Notes: a model not told the origin generated them from the sequence alone. A stretch of DNA of 64,000 nt from Syngnathus acus (GCF_901709675.1 NC_051087.1:16375067-16439066), one strand, 5' to 3'. Positions 21,691 to 33,267 are shown, counted from the first letter of the stretch. A program made the numbers and translations.

Positions 21691-22076
21691 CACTAGAGTC
21701 TTTATTTATGAGGGCCTTTGTGTATTAATCCTTTATGTTCATATACCTTGACAGAGATTTTAACCTTTGGGTTGCTGGGAAATGAAAATATACATCTTGC
21801 TGAGGTTATTTTTAAAGAAATCTCAAAATCGCCATTTTTGACCAAACGAGTTAATTTTATCAATAAATCAAAACTAATCTCTGTGACATCTGCCTAATTT
21901 TGTGAAAACTCATTGTTGACAAAGGACGATCGATGGATTTAATGAATTGGAGTGACACAGATGGTTTTATAAACGTGTTATTTATGTAATCGTTTTTTTT
22001 AAATAACTGAATGTTACGTCAGGCCCGTTCTCAGCTCCTCGTTTGTGTTTGTCACGTTAGCATACCGTATCGTTTC

Positions 22077-22967
22077 CAGGGGTCGGGAACCTATGGCTCG
22101 CGAGCCAGATGTGGCTCTTTTGATGATTGCATATGGCTCGCAGATAAAACAAAATATTCTCACTTGTTTTAATCCATCCATCGATTTTTCACTGCGCATG
22201 TCCTGTTCAGGGCTGCAGGAGCAATTGTCCATTATTTTAATTGGATGATACTGGCCTACGTTTGCCGTTGCTGGGTAAAACAGGTAAACGCCCCCTTTTG
22301 AATCAGTCTGAGACTGCGTCTGCTCGGTCATTAGCTCAAAGCTAACCCTTCGACGAAGAAGATGGCGAAAAGAAAAAAAGACGACGAGTATCGTACATTT
22401 CAGGACGAATGGACCGAAGAATTCGCCTTTGTGGAGAGAGCGGGTTCTGCGGTGTGTCTAATTTGCAATGACAAAATTACATCGTTGAAACGGTCGAATG
22501 TAAAGCGGCACTTCGACACGCGAAAAAACTCCAACCCGAAGACCAGCTGATTCTCAAAACTTGGAACGCGCTCCCTGTCACATACCACACACTGCAGCGT
22601 GTGAGTATTGCTGTATTGACCATGTTTGGATCTACGTATGCATGTGAGCAGTCATTCTCACATCTTAAAAACATCAAGTCCAACCTACGATCACGTTTAA
22701 CGGATGAAAGCCTCAACGCTTGCATGAAGCTTAACCTCACCAAGTACCAACCTGACTACAAAGACATCAGCAAATCCATGCAGCACCAGAAGTCGCATTA
22801 ATGGTGAGTGTTATAACAACATTATTTAAAAGAATAAATTCAGAGGCTTATTATACTGACATTTAGTTGAATTCACTTTTAAAATATATTATATGGCTCT
22901 CACTGAAATAAATTTCCAAATTTTTTGCTTTCATGGCTCTCTTAGTCAAAAAGGTTCCCGACCCCTG
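22077..22967 (+). mobile_element. hAT element inside pogo-like copy 1
   Basis: Ends CAGGGGTCGGGAACCTATGG and GGTTCCCGACCCCTG. The site without it is preserved at 25530 (inverted CCTATCGTTTAGCCTG), confirming the junctions; only GTTT is clearly shared by both flanks, so the 8-bp duplication has decayed. It carries a shortened transposase gene. Confidence 0.88.
22362..22801 (+). pseudogene. hAT transposase with central deletion
   Basis: MAKRKKDDEYRTFQDEWTEE starts a BED-finger region with AVCLICNDKI...VKRHFDT, ending at 22550. From 22601 in another frame comes the C-terminal dimerisation region: FGSTYACEQSFSHLKNIKSN, LRSRLTDESLNACMKLNLTK. About 400 codons of catalytic core are missing between the two. 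GTF2IRD2/ZBED-type hAT. Confidence 0.88.
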
Positions 22968-23148
22968 GTTTAGCCTGTTGTTGCTCGTTCATGTCTGTTC
23001 TTGGTGTTGGATTTTGTCGAATAAATTGCCCCCCAAAATGCGACTTATACTCCCGAGCGACTTATATATGTTTTTTTTCACATTTTTGGGCATTTTATGG
23101 CTGGTGCGATTTATACTCCGGTGCGACTTATATTCCGAAAATTACGGT

Positions 23149-23665
23149 ACATGGAGTATCAAAAGAACAAACAAACAAAAACATGGTAAGTGGTGAGTAC
23201 AAACTTTGCATAGTCAGGGAACATTAATAAATTGATGATGTCACAGCCAAAAGCTCACATAATTCCGTACAAAATGACAAAATTGAAAGAATGATGAATG
23301 GGCGGTGTGCGACAGTGGGCAAAGTGGATGTATGTGCAAGAATGGTTTACAGGAAGGACACTTGGAGATAAAACCGGTAGAGGTGCCAGAGGAAGAGCGG
23401 CAGGAACAACAACAACCAAGAACCCGGCCAAAGGTGATCGCCAAGGCCGAAAGACGGGATGGAAGACCACAGCCCCCACACACACCGAATCGCCCATAAT
23501 CAGCACCCACCACCACGGAACCAGCTCTCACCGAACCAGCACCCACTCCCATGGAATCAAAATCTCCTGCGAACTTGGATAACAGGTGATTGGCTATGGC
23601 TTTTGCCGTGAGGCGCGGATAGCGCGCTTCCCAAATTGTGGACCAAAAATACAACAGCATACCCA
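23149..23665. repeat. Unidentified dispersed repeat, copy 1
   Basis: It shares sequence with 59125-59900 from TACATGGAGTATCAAAAGAA onward, with a gap of about 230 bp here relative to the second copy. A 141-codon minus-strand ORF (23241-23666) is not kept in the second copy. Family unknown. The left junction is the TA at which pogo-like copy 1 ends. Confidence 0.75.
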
Positions 23666-23735
23666 ACTAGAATGTGCAATTTCTGGAGAAATTGCGTGTG
23701 AAGGCGAAATGTCTGAATAACTTCTTCGGGGAATG

Positions 23736-25498
23736 TAAGTGGGAAGTTGTGGAATAGGTAGAAAAATGATGAACAGTTGAAAGTTGGAATGGGTTGAATC
23801 GGTTGAAAAATGTAGAAATGAGAAGGGAAAAAGGAATTGGGTGTGAATTTCAAAATAAAAGATGTGAAGTTTTTGGGAAGTTGTGGAATAGGTAGAAAAA
23901 TGATGAACAGTTGAAAGTTGGAATGGGTTGAATCGGTTGAAAAATGTAGAAATGAGAAGGGAAAAAGGAAATATTGGAGAATTGGGTGTGAATTTCAAAA
24001 TAAAAGATGTGAAGTTTTTGGTAAGTGGGAAGTTGTGGAATAGGTAGAAAATGATGAACAGTTGAAAGTTGGAATGGGTTGAATCGGTTGAAAAATGTAG
24101 AAATGAGAAAGGAAAAAGGAATTGGGTGTGAATTTCAAAATAAAAGATGTGAAGTTTTTGGTAAGTGGGAAGTTGTGGAATAGGTAGAAAAATGATGAAC
24201 AGTTGAAAGTTGGAATGGGTTGAATCGGTTGAAAAATGTAGAAATGAGAAGGGAAAAAGGAATTGGGTGTGAATTTCAAAATAAAAGATGTGAAGTTTTT
24301 GGGAAGTGGGAAGTTGTGGAATAGGTAGAAAAATGATGAACAGTTGAAAGTTGGAATGGGTTGAATCGGTTGAAAAATGTAGAAATGAGAAGGGAAAAAG
24401 GAATTGGGTGTGAATTTCAAAATAAAAGATGTGAAGTTTTTGGGAAGTTGTGGAATAGGTAGGCAAAAGATGAACAGTTGAAAGTTGGAATGGGTTGAAT
24501 CGGTTGAAAAATGTAGAAATGAGAAGGGAAAAAGGAATTGGGTGTGAATTTCAAAATAAAAGATGTGAAGTTTTTGGGAAGTTGTGGAATAGGTAGAAAA
24601 ATGATGAACAGTTGAAAGTTGGAATGGGTTGAATGGGTTGACAAATGTAGAAATGAGAAGGGAAAAAGGAATTGGGTGTGAATTTCAAAATAAAAGATGT
24701 GAAGTTTTTGGTAAGTTGTGGAATAGGTAGAAAAATGATGAACAGTTGAAAGTTGGAATGGGTTGAATCGGTTGAAAAATGTAGAAATGAGAAGGGAAAG
24801 AGGAATTGGGTGTGAATTTCAAAATAAAAGATGTGAAGTTTTTGGTAAGTTGTGGAATAGGTAGAAAGATAATGAAGAGTTGAAAGTTGGAATGGGTTGA
24901 ATCGGTTGAAAAATGTAGAAATGAGAAGGGAAAAAGGAATTGGGTGTGAATTTCAAAATAAAAGATGTGAAGTTTTTGGGAAGTTGTGGAATAGGTAGAA
25001 AAATGATGAACAGTTGAAAGTTGGAATGGGTCGAATCGGTTGAAAAATGTAGAAATGAGGAGGGAAAAAGGAATTGGGTGTGAATTTCAAAATAAAAGAT
25101 GTGAAGTTTTTGGTAAGTTGTGGAATAGGTAGAAAATGATGAACAGTTGAAAGTTGGAATGGGTTGAATCGGTTGAAAAATGTAGAAATGAGAAAGGAAA
25201 AAGGAATTGGGTGTGAATTTCAAAATAAAAGATGTGAAGTTTTTGGGAAGTTGTGGAATAGGTAGAAAAATGATGAACAGTTGAAAGTTGGAATGGGTTG
25301 AATCGGTTGAAAAATGTAGAAATGAGAAGGGAAAAAGGAATTGGGTGTGAATTTCAAAATAAAAGATGTGAAGTTTTTGGTAAGTGGGAAGTTGTGGAAT
25401 AGGTAGAAAAAGGATGAACAGTTGAAAGTTGGAATGGGTTGAATGGGTTGAAAAATGTAGAAATGAGATGGGGAAAAGGAATTGGGTGTGAATTTCAA
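23736..25498. repeat. Satellite array, 13 units of 132-151 bp
   Basis: Thirteen near-identical units each contain GTTGAAAGTTGGAATGGGTT, GAAAAATGTAGAAATGAGAA and GGGTGTGAATTTCAAAATAA. GTTGAAAG starts at 23776, 23910, 24061, 24202, 24342, 24478, 24611, 24745, 24880, 25012, 25146, 25280 and 25421. Length variants differ mainly by a TAAGTGGG insertion. Long minus-strand frames (FEIHTQFLFPFSF...) are repeat artefacts. Confidence 0.97.
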
Positions 25499-25501
25499 AA
25501 G

Positions 25502-28500
25502 AACAGTCATGAACGAGCAACAACAGGCTAAACGATAGGTATGCTAACGTGACATAAACACAAACTAAGAGCTGAGAACGGCCCTGACGTAAAATTCAGA
25601 GTTATTCAAAAAACTATTACATAAATAACACGTTAATAAAACCATCTGTGTCACTCCAATTCATTAAATCCATCAATCGTCCTTTGTCAACAATGCATGC
25701 GCGCCGCTGACGGCTCTTGCACTTCAAAATATTGCACAGGCCCATATAACGATATATAAATTATATATCAAATAACTATTATATAAGCAATAATGTTATC
25801 AAACTATCTGTGCACTCTAAATCATTAAATCCATCGATCAAATTCCTCGTCCATTGTCAACAACGCCGCACGTGCGTGCGCCCTGACGTCAGCCTCGTCG
25901 TTATTCCACAGATCTACTATATAACTATATTGTAGCGTTAACAAAACTCAAGGAAAGACGTGGGTTTGGTAAACGGCTCTTTATTTAACAAAACAAACTT
26001 ACAGGCGTGTGGCGGCGTGGACTTCCAGCCACGGAAATGGAAGAGAGCTCCATAGACGATAGGTATGCTAACGTGACATAAACACAAACTAAGAGCTGAG
26101 AACGGCCCTGACGTAAAATTCAGAGTTATTCAAAAAACTATTACATAAATAACACGTTAATAAAACCATCTGTGTCACTCCAATTCATTAAATCCATCAA
26201 TCGTCCTTTGTCAACAATGCGTGCGCGCCGCTGACGGTTCTTGCGCTTCAAAATATTCCACAGGCCCATATAACGATATATAAATTATATATCAAATAAC
26301 TATTATATAAGCAATAATGTTATCAAACCATCTGTGCACTCTAAATCATTAAATCCATCGATCAAATTCCTCGTCCTTTGTCAACAACGCCGCGCGTGCG
26401 TGAGCCCTGACGTCAGCCTCGTCGTTATTCCACAGATCTACTATATAACTATATTGTAGCGTTAACAAAGTTCAAGGAAAGACGTGGGTTTGGTAAACGG
26501 CTCTTTATTTAACAAAACAAACTTCCAGGCGTGTGGCGGCGTGGACTTCCAGCCACGGAAATGGAAGAGAGCTCCATAGAATAGGACCGGGCGTGCGTAA
26601 AAGCCATGACCGAGCCCCATCCACCGTCCCCGGACAGCCACCCGGCCGAGCGCCGGCCCTCGACTTCCATCCACGGAGGTGAAAGAGAGCTCCCTAGAGT
26701 AGGACCGGGCGTGCGTAAAAGCCATGTCCGAGCCCCATCCACCGTCCCTGGACAGCCACCCGGCCGAGCGCCGGCCCCAGACTTCCTTCCACGGAAATGG
26801 AAGAGAGCTCCATAGACGATAGGTATGCTAACGTGACATAAACACAAACTAAGAGCTGAGAACGGCCCTGACGTAAAATTCAGAGTTATTCAAAAAACTA
26901 TTACATAAATAACACGTTAATAAAACCATCTGTGTCACTCCAATTCATTAAATCCATCAATCGTCCTTTGTCAACAATGCGTGCGCGCCGCTGACGGTTC
27001 TTGCGCTTCAAAATATTCCACAGGCCCATATAACGATATATAAATTATATATCAAATAACTATTATATAAGCAATAATGTTATCAAACCATCTGTGCACT
27101 CTAAATCATTAAATCCATCGATCAAATTCCTCGTCCTTTGTCAACAACGCCGCGCGTGCGTGAGCCCTGACGTCAGCCTCGTCGTTATTCCACAGATCTA
27201 CTATATAACTATATTGTAGCGTTAACAAAGTTCAAGGAAAGACGTGGGTTTGGTAAACGGCTCTTTATTTAACAAAACAAACTTCCAGGCGTGTGGCGGC
27301 GTGGACTTCCAGCCACGGAAATGGAAGAGAGCTCCATAGAATAGGACCGGGCGTGCGTAAAAGCCATGACCGAGCCCCATCCACCGTCCCCGGACAGCCA
27401 CCCGGCCGAGCGCCGGCCCTCGACTTCCATCCACGGAGGTGAAAGAGAGCTCCCTAGAGTAGGACCGGGCGTGCGTGAAAGCCATGTCCGAGCCCCATCC
27501 ACCGTCCCTGGACAGCCACCCGGCCGAGCGCCGGCCCCAGACTTCCTTCCACGGAAATGGAAGAGAGCTCCATAGACGATAGGTATGCTAACGTGACATA
27601 AACACAAACTAAGAGCTGAGAACGGCCCTGACGTAAAATTCAGAGTTATTCAAAAAACTATTACATAAATAACACGTTAATAAAACCATCTGTGTCACTC
27701 CAATTCATTAAATCCATCAATCGTCCTTTGTCAACAATGCGTGCGCGCCGCTGACGGTTCTTGCGCTTCAAAATATTCCACAGGCCCATATAACGATATA
27801 TAAATTATATATCAAATAACTATTATATAAGCAATAATGTTATCAAACCATCTGTGCACTCTAAATCATTAAATCCATCGATCAAATTCCTCGTCCTTTG
27901 TCAACAACGCCGCGCGTGCGTGAGCCCTGACGTCAGCCTCGTCGTTATTCCACAGATCTACTATATAACTATATTGTAGCGTTAACAAAGTTCAAGGAAA
28001 GACGTGGGTTTGGTAAACGGCTCTTTATTTAACAAAACAAACTTCCAGGCGTGTGGCGGCGTGGACTTCCAGCCACGGAAATGGAAGAGAGCTCCATAGA
28101 ATAGGACCGGGCGTGCGTAAAAGCCATGACCGAGCCCCATCCACCGTCCCCGGACAGCCACCCGGCCGAGCGCCGGCCCTCGACTTCCATCCACGGAGGT
28201 GAAAGACAGCTCGGTAGAGTAGGACCGGGCGTGCGTAAAAGCATTGTCCGAGCCCCATCCACCGTCCCTGGACAGCCACCCGGCCGAGCGCCGGCCCCCG
28301 ACTTCAATCCACGGAAGTGGAAGAGAGCTCCGTCGAGTCGACGTCGCGCTGCTGATGTCGCGCTGCTGATGTCGCGCTGCTGTCACTTGAAATTCAAATT
28401 ACAGTAATCCCTTGCTACATTGCGGTTCGTTTATCGCGGTTTCATTTATTAATTTTTTTTATTTATTTTTTTTGTGAAAAATTTTGAAAAAAAACACATA

Positions 28501-28577
28501 TAAGTCGCTCCTGAGTATAAGTCGCCCCCCCACCCAAACTGTGAAAAAAAACGCGACTTATAGTCCGAAAATTATGG
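25502..28577 (+). mobile_element. Pogo-like element copy 2, expanded by tandem amplification
   Basis: The body from GAACAGTCATGAACGAGCAA onward is collinear with the 1.49-kb element at 43586-45074. The left TIR is missing: the satellite array stands in its place. The right end, GACTTATAGTCCGAAAATTATGG, is present and followed by TA (28578-28579). The internal 760-bp block is amplified, which makes this copy twice the usual length. A CAGTAATCCCTTGCTACATT segment at 28404 resembles a Tigger end and is also present in the 44.9-kb copy, so it belongs to the element. Confidence 0.85.
26051..28330. repeat. 760-bp tandem repeat, three near-identical copies
   Basis: Copies start at 26051, 26811 and 27571 (CATAGACGATAGGTATGCTA), exactly 760 bp apart. 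A partial, more diverged copy precedes (about 25530-26050). Each unit has an AT-rich half and a GC-rich half made of 118-bp sub-repeats (AGGACCGGGCGTGCGTAAAA at 26583 and 26701). On the minus strand every unit has a short ORF (for example 26462-26725) that overlaps an AATAAA at its end. Few substitutions separate the copies, so the amplification is recent. Confidence 0.95.
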
Positions 28578-28579
28578 TA

Positions 28580-29122
28580 GTTTTCGCACTCTCGAGTGGA
28601 ATCATGGGCTATCTACCGTCACTGCTTTTTGAAATAACAGCGGCACGGAAACGGTCAACTGACAAGTGAAAATCACTTGGACAACTCGGTAAGTGAGCAC
28701 GATTTAATGTGCATATAAACGTTGTCACCATTATGCTGTTAGCCAACATATTGCTCTGCTATCACACGGTTCATTTATACAGCAAATGTCACCAAAATGG
28801 GACTAATTTATTTGTAATTAGGCGCTACACAACTTGCTAAGGCATATGTTAGTCTGACATGGCTTCTACAACAGATGTAATTATTGTTGGGATGTTTGGG
28901 CAAAAGTTCATAATTTTTTCTAAGTGAGGCTATCAAGTCGAACTGCATGCTGATAGAGTGGCGGTGAACGAACACATCATATCAGAATAAGTAAATGGAA
29001 TGTATTTATAATATATAGAGAAGGATTAGGTGTTTAAATTTTTGAAAAAGACAACTTTTTCCCTGTATTGCATGAAAGCAAAACTCAATAAATACTCATT
29101 TTAAGTAATGTTATCTTCTTTT
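28580..29122. other. Possible non-coding first exon; otherwise unassigned
   Basis: A consensus splice donor, AACTCGGTAAGTGAG, occurs at about 28686-28700. It could end a 5' exon of the zinc-finger gene relic downstream; this is only suggestive. The rest is AT-rich and unrecognised. Confidence 0.35.
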
Positions 29123-29449
29123 TGTCACGACTCGTCCCCGGTTGTTTTATATGTAGGTTGTCATGGTTTCTGTCCGTCTGTGTACTCGCCCTTCCCTTCC
29201 TGTGTCAACTCACAATCAATGTACTAATCACAGTCACCTGCCTTTCGTTACCGGTCTCGTATTTAAGTCCTGTCTGCGTGTCACTCCCCTGTCGGATCAT
29301 TGATGTCTTTTGTCTCATGTCTCTGTTCAGTTTCGGTTGTTGGTTTTGTTAGTAAGTTACGTCAGTCTGCTGAGTCTGTTAGTTGTTCCCTTCAATAAAC
29401 CCTGGTCAAAGCTGCACTTGGTCGTTCTGCTCCATTCCGATCCGTGACA
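29123..29449 (+). mobile_element. Solo LTR with 5-bp TSD CTTTT
   Basis: A 327-bp unit begins TGTCACGACTCG and ends CCGATCCGTGACA, flanked by CTTTT at 29118-29122 and 29450-29454. It contains GTATTTAAGTCC (TATA-like) and CAATAAACC (poly(A) signal). A solo LTR of a gypsy-like family, left by LTR-LTR recombination. Relatives are at 20085-20462 and 54233-54595. Confidence 0.93.
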
Positions 29450-29603
29450 CTTTTGTGTGTTTAACAATATAGTTTTAGATTTTACAACAATGAAATGAAA
29501 TTATTTCATACAATTTTAATATATCTGGTCCGAAAATTTAACTAGTATTAAATCAATGCTTTTGTTCCATATTGTAACACTGTTTATTGTCGTCCTTTTT
29601 AAG

Positions 29604-30022
29604 GTGACGGCTCATGCATGGCAATGTAAGGGCTGCACATTTGATGATTCTTCAAAAGTGGAGCTTCTCGAGCATTATCGTGTCAAACATGGTACAGTGG
29701 TCGTGGCCATTGCCTTCATTTAAGATGTCCTTGCTCCTTTAAGACATCAGGTGCCCTGCGTATGCACTTCAAGAAAAGAAAGGTGCTGCAAGAGAGAGAC
29801 AGCGGGCATGAATGAGTGTTCTACTTCAGGTATGTGAAGGTATTAAAGTTTTTCCCAAAAAATAATAGCTTTGCTTGAATATGTAGTATTGCATTTTATT
29901 AGTTGTTGAAAGATTTTCTCTTCTGCAGAGTCAAATCCTCATTCAACAGACACCTGGTTGTCATCAGATGTCTCATCGACCATCTGGGAGAAGATGCCAG
30001 TGTGTTGTTCAAGGACTTTGAG
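29604..30022 (+). pseudogene. Two exons of a C2H2 zinc-finger gene, frameshifted
   Basis: Exon 29604-29829 follows a T-rich tract and AG, and ends in CAG|GTATGTG. It encodes WQCKGCTFDDSSKVELLEHY RVKH (CxxC...HxxxxH), then, in another frame, HCLHLRCPCSFKTSGALRMH. Exon 29929-30022, bounded by TTCTGCAG and GTTGGT, encodes VKSSFNRHLVVIRCLIDHLG EDASVLFKDFE. The layout matches a teleost family of uncharacterised C2H2-finger proteins as I recall it. The frameshift between fingers suggests a pseudogene, or one sequencing error. No further exons were recognised. Confidence 0.6.
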
Positions 30023-30099
30023 GTTGGTATAATACTGTAGCCTTTGTCATTTCTAACCATGCAATCATGGTTGACCATTAAGTTGCTGCAGTACAGTTA

Positions 30100-30674
30100 C
30101 CGTATTTATTCTAATTATCGCCTTAGGTTTATGTCCAACAGGGGAGGTGGGCGTTTAATAGAGAACACTTTTTGTCCGATCGCCAAGGGGCACTGAAATG
30201 GGCTATAATATGTAAATTTTCCTTATGTAGTATGCAATACCTGCATCTCAAAACAGCGGCTGTTTTGATCTACCTCTAACAGCGGGGTGCGTCAATTGAC
30301 GCTCCATCGCTGCGACACGTTACCGTCGCACATCACATGTTGCGCACGTCATGTTATCGCGATCGTCTTGTTCGAGCGCACGCCCCGATAACATAATTGT
30401 GTGAGGATATTGTAGCGGAGTGACGAGTGTAATTGTATCATAGTTTATGGAGAAAAACAATTTAAAAGGGACATTTTGACGTGCTGTCAAATCAGTCATA
30501 TTTAAACTTGCGCAATGACATCGGCATGCGGTCGCGGAGGAAAACGTACGTTTTGGGGGAAATTTTTAGCAGCATGGGCGATAATTAGAGGCATCAATGT
30601 TTTTTATTTATGTCTAACTGCTAACACACACTGGGCGATTATTAGAATATGGGCAATAATTAGAATAAATACGA
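30100..30674. mobile_element. MITE with CCGTATTTATTCTAATTATC ends
   Basis: CCGTATTTATTCTAATTATC at 30100 follows TA; the right end is the complement of TCGTATTTATTCTAATTATT. The 575 bp between are non-coding, with GGCGATTATTAGAATATGGG repeating the TIR motif internally. The right flanking TA is not intact. It may be pogo-related because it starts CCGTATTT like the POGK-type ends. Confidence 0.75.
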
Positions 30675-32522
30675 AACTCGGATAGTTTAATCAAGCCATT
30701 ATTTGTCAATAACTCCAGCAAAAATAACCACAAATCACTCCACCATCACCTCAGATTGGAGGTGCGTGCCTAACGTCATGGCCCGCCATTCTTGAATAGG
30801 GCTGTCACAAATTATTATCTAATCATGAACTGTAGTCGCAATTAGTCGACTCATTGGATATTGTATAAATCATGGCATACTGCACCATCAAGCAGCTGCT
30901 CTTATATGACCATTGGTAGCTTACAGCTTGACTCCTTTAAGATACTATGTACAAATCAGTAATAAATAATAATAACTCAACTTGCAACTATGCAGCTTGA
31001 AACAGTATTCCCGATTGTTTAATGATGAAGCAACTGAAATTGAAGTAGATGCTGTAGCCTTTAAAGTTGTAGCTGTAAATGTTTTGTGCATTTTAAAATA
31101 GAACCAAAATCTACACAATATGCTGAGCTGCACTAATACTATGAAAACCATGTGAAATCATATGAGTAAAATTAGGGAAATTTACTGTGCGAAACAAAAC
31201 TACAATGAACATTTGCATTGGTTTTTAATTTTATTGTTACTGAACCTTTATCCAAAATGTTTTGTTTTGCTTTTCGAGAATAAATAATTGAATCTGCACA
31301 TTCAAATTGTGGTGAGATTTTAGTATTGATTTTTAGTATAGGATAGGAAAGGACAGAGATGGGTACATCAGTAAATTTCTCCATCATTCCTCATTCATCA
31401 GTGGCGACGTCACCGCCGGTCATCATCAGTCCGTCATTATTTCAAGCAGAAGCAAAATTGTCATCTGTCTGTCACCCCGTCATCGCTACTTTAACAGCAC
31501 TTCTGTCATCGCTGAATTACAGTTAATCACTTCTATATCAGAAAAAAATCTTAATATTAGCATTAATTAAAAATATTGATAAAAAATGATTACAATGGGG
31601 ACAGCAGTGGTGGGCTCAGTAAATTTTACGCCAGCAGGCACCCCATCAGTCTGTCATCGTGATTTTAACCACACTTTGCCATTGTATTTGCAAACTCTTT
31701 TGAACAAAGAACGTTAGAATGTATTGATGAAATGTAGGCTAAATGATAGTCACTACACACACACACACACACACTGAGCACACGCTCACGCACGTACGCA
31801 CGGACACACGCGCACACACACGCACACACACACACATTAATTTGCATGCAAACTTTTCTTCTAACTTGGTGACATCAGCCCTTCATCATTAATTTTAATG
31901 ACCATCACTAAGCAATAATACATTACTGCATACATCCACACAGCAAGAGGCGCCACTGATCCTGGAGAGCAATTATAGTTTGCACTTTGTTTATTATCTT
32001 TTATGATAGGCAAGGGAGTGTGAATGCGTGTGCGTGTGCGCGTGTGTGTGTGTGTGTGTGCGTGTGTGTGTGTGCGCATGTTCATGTGCACGTGTGTATG
32101 CGCGTGTGCATGCGTGCATGTGAAAAAGGGGAAGGGAGAGACAGACTTCTCTTCAGACTTCTACCTCAGACTAAATCGTTTGACACAATAAAGCAAACAA
32201 ACTATATTAAAAAACAAGCAATATTGAAGGCCTTAGATCTGATGGTTAGACATTTCATTTGTGTTTTAAAGAGACTCTTAAATGGATCATGGAAGATGGG
32301 GTACAAGGTTTTAATTTGAGTTGAAGGGTTTTATTTTAGTATTACATTGTAGCTCTTTAGTTTGTAATACAGAATGGAAATACTTGATGTATCCTAAGAG
32401 GAATCTCAGTATACAACTGAGCAATGTCTGAAAAGGCTCTCCAATGATGTTGCTCCTTGAGAAGTTTGGTGCGTTCTTTAAGGATACCTCAACATTTCTC
32501 AGGAGACAAACTGGCCTACCAC
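30675..32522. other. No gene; CA/TG microsatellites
   Basis: Unassigned sequence with an impure (AC)n tract at 31755-31836 and an impure (TG)n tract at 32026-32122, which could pair as inverted complements. Frames running through them are artefacts. Confidence 0.8.
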
Positions 32523-33066
32523 CAAGTCAAGTCAAGTTTATTTGTATAGCCCTAAATCACAAGCAGTCTCAAAGGGCTTCACATAGACAAAAAATTGACA
32601 ATTATTCTCAAAGCATCCCCTGAGCTTAAGCTCCCAAAAGGGCAAGGAAAAACTCAAAAAAACAAATAAAACCAAGCACAAATAATACATAATATGAAAA
32701 TCAATGAAAAAGTGGATGTCCAAGTCAAAGCGAAGAGCTGCCGGAGGTGCCCTCGATTGTCCTGGCAGTGTCTTCGAGGAGGGTAAGCTGCAGTTCCCTC
32801 ATCCTGAATTGGTCCACGAGAATCCAGATAGCCGCTGTCAGCTTGGGTGCCACCTAACCACCTCCCCAGCCGGGGAGGGGTGGGGGGATGGGGAGAGGGA
32901 ATGAAAACAAACTCCAGCTGAATCGGCCACTACAGGTTAATTAAAGGCCATATCATAGAAATGTGTCTTTAAACGTGTCTTAAATGTTTCTAGTGAGGTA
33001 GCAGTTCTAATATCCATTGGTAGGGCATTCCAAAGCTATGGAGCCCGAATAGAAAATGCTCTAGAC

Positions 33067-33267
33067 CAGGGGTCTCAAACTCCAGTCCTCGGGGGCCGCA
33101 TTCCTACATGTTTTCCAAGTTTCCCTCGTTAAACACACCTGATTCAATTATCAGGCTCCTGCAGAACGTGAGGATGAACTGATCATTTGAATCAGGTGTG
33201 TTTAACGAGGGAAACTTGGAAAACATGTCGGAATGCGGCCCCCGAGGACTGGAGTTTGAGACCCCTG
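33067..33267. mobile_element. Fold-back hAT MITE with 8-bp TSD CTCTAGAC
   Basis: A 201-bp palindromic element with ends CAGGGGTCTCAAACTCCAGT and complement; CTCTAGAC is exact on both sides (33059-33066, 33268-33275). It lies in the LINE near the codons for TPRAKKMSA. Same family as the fragment at 1-91. Confidence 0.94.

Larger units (their letters stand above)
21905..23147 (-). mobile_element. Pogo-like element copy 1, inverted, split by a hAT
   Basis: 21905-22076 and 22968-23147 are the inverted counterpart of 25502-25700 and of the element at 43586-45074. The terminus is ATTCCGAAAATTACGG followed by TA (23148-23149). Only the terminal 350 bp is present: the far half is missing beyond GTTGACAAAGGACGATCGAT. 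A hAT (22077-22967) interrupts it. Confidence 0.85.

Noticed and set aside
23594-25523. Long minus-strand ORFs with FEIHTQFLFPFSFLHFS repeats
   Set aside because: They are translations of the 13-unit satellite. Frames change with unit length, and no start or motif is conserved.
31665-32319. Cys/Val- and His/Thr-rich ORFs
   Set aside because: They run through impure CA/TG microsatellites.
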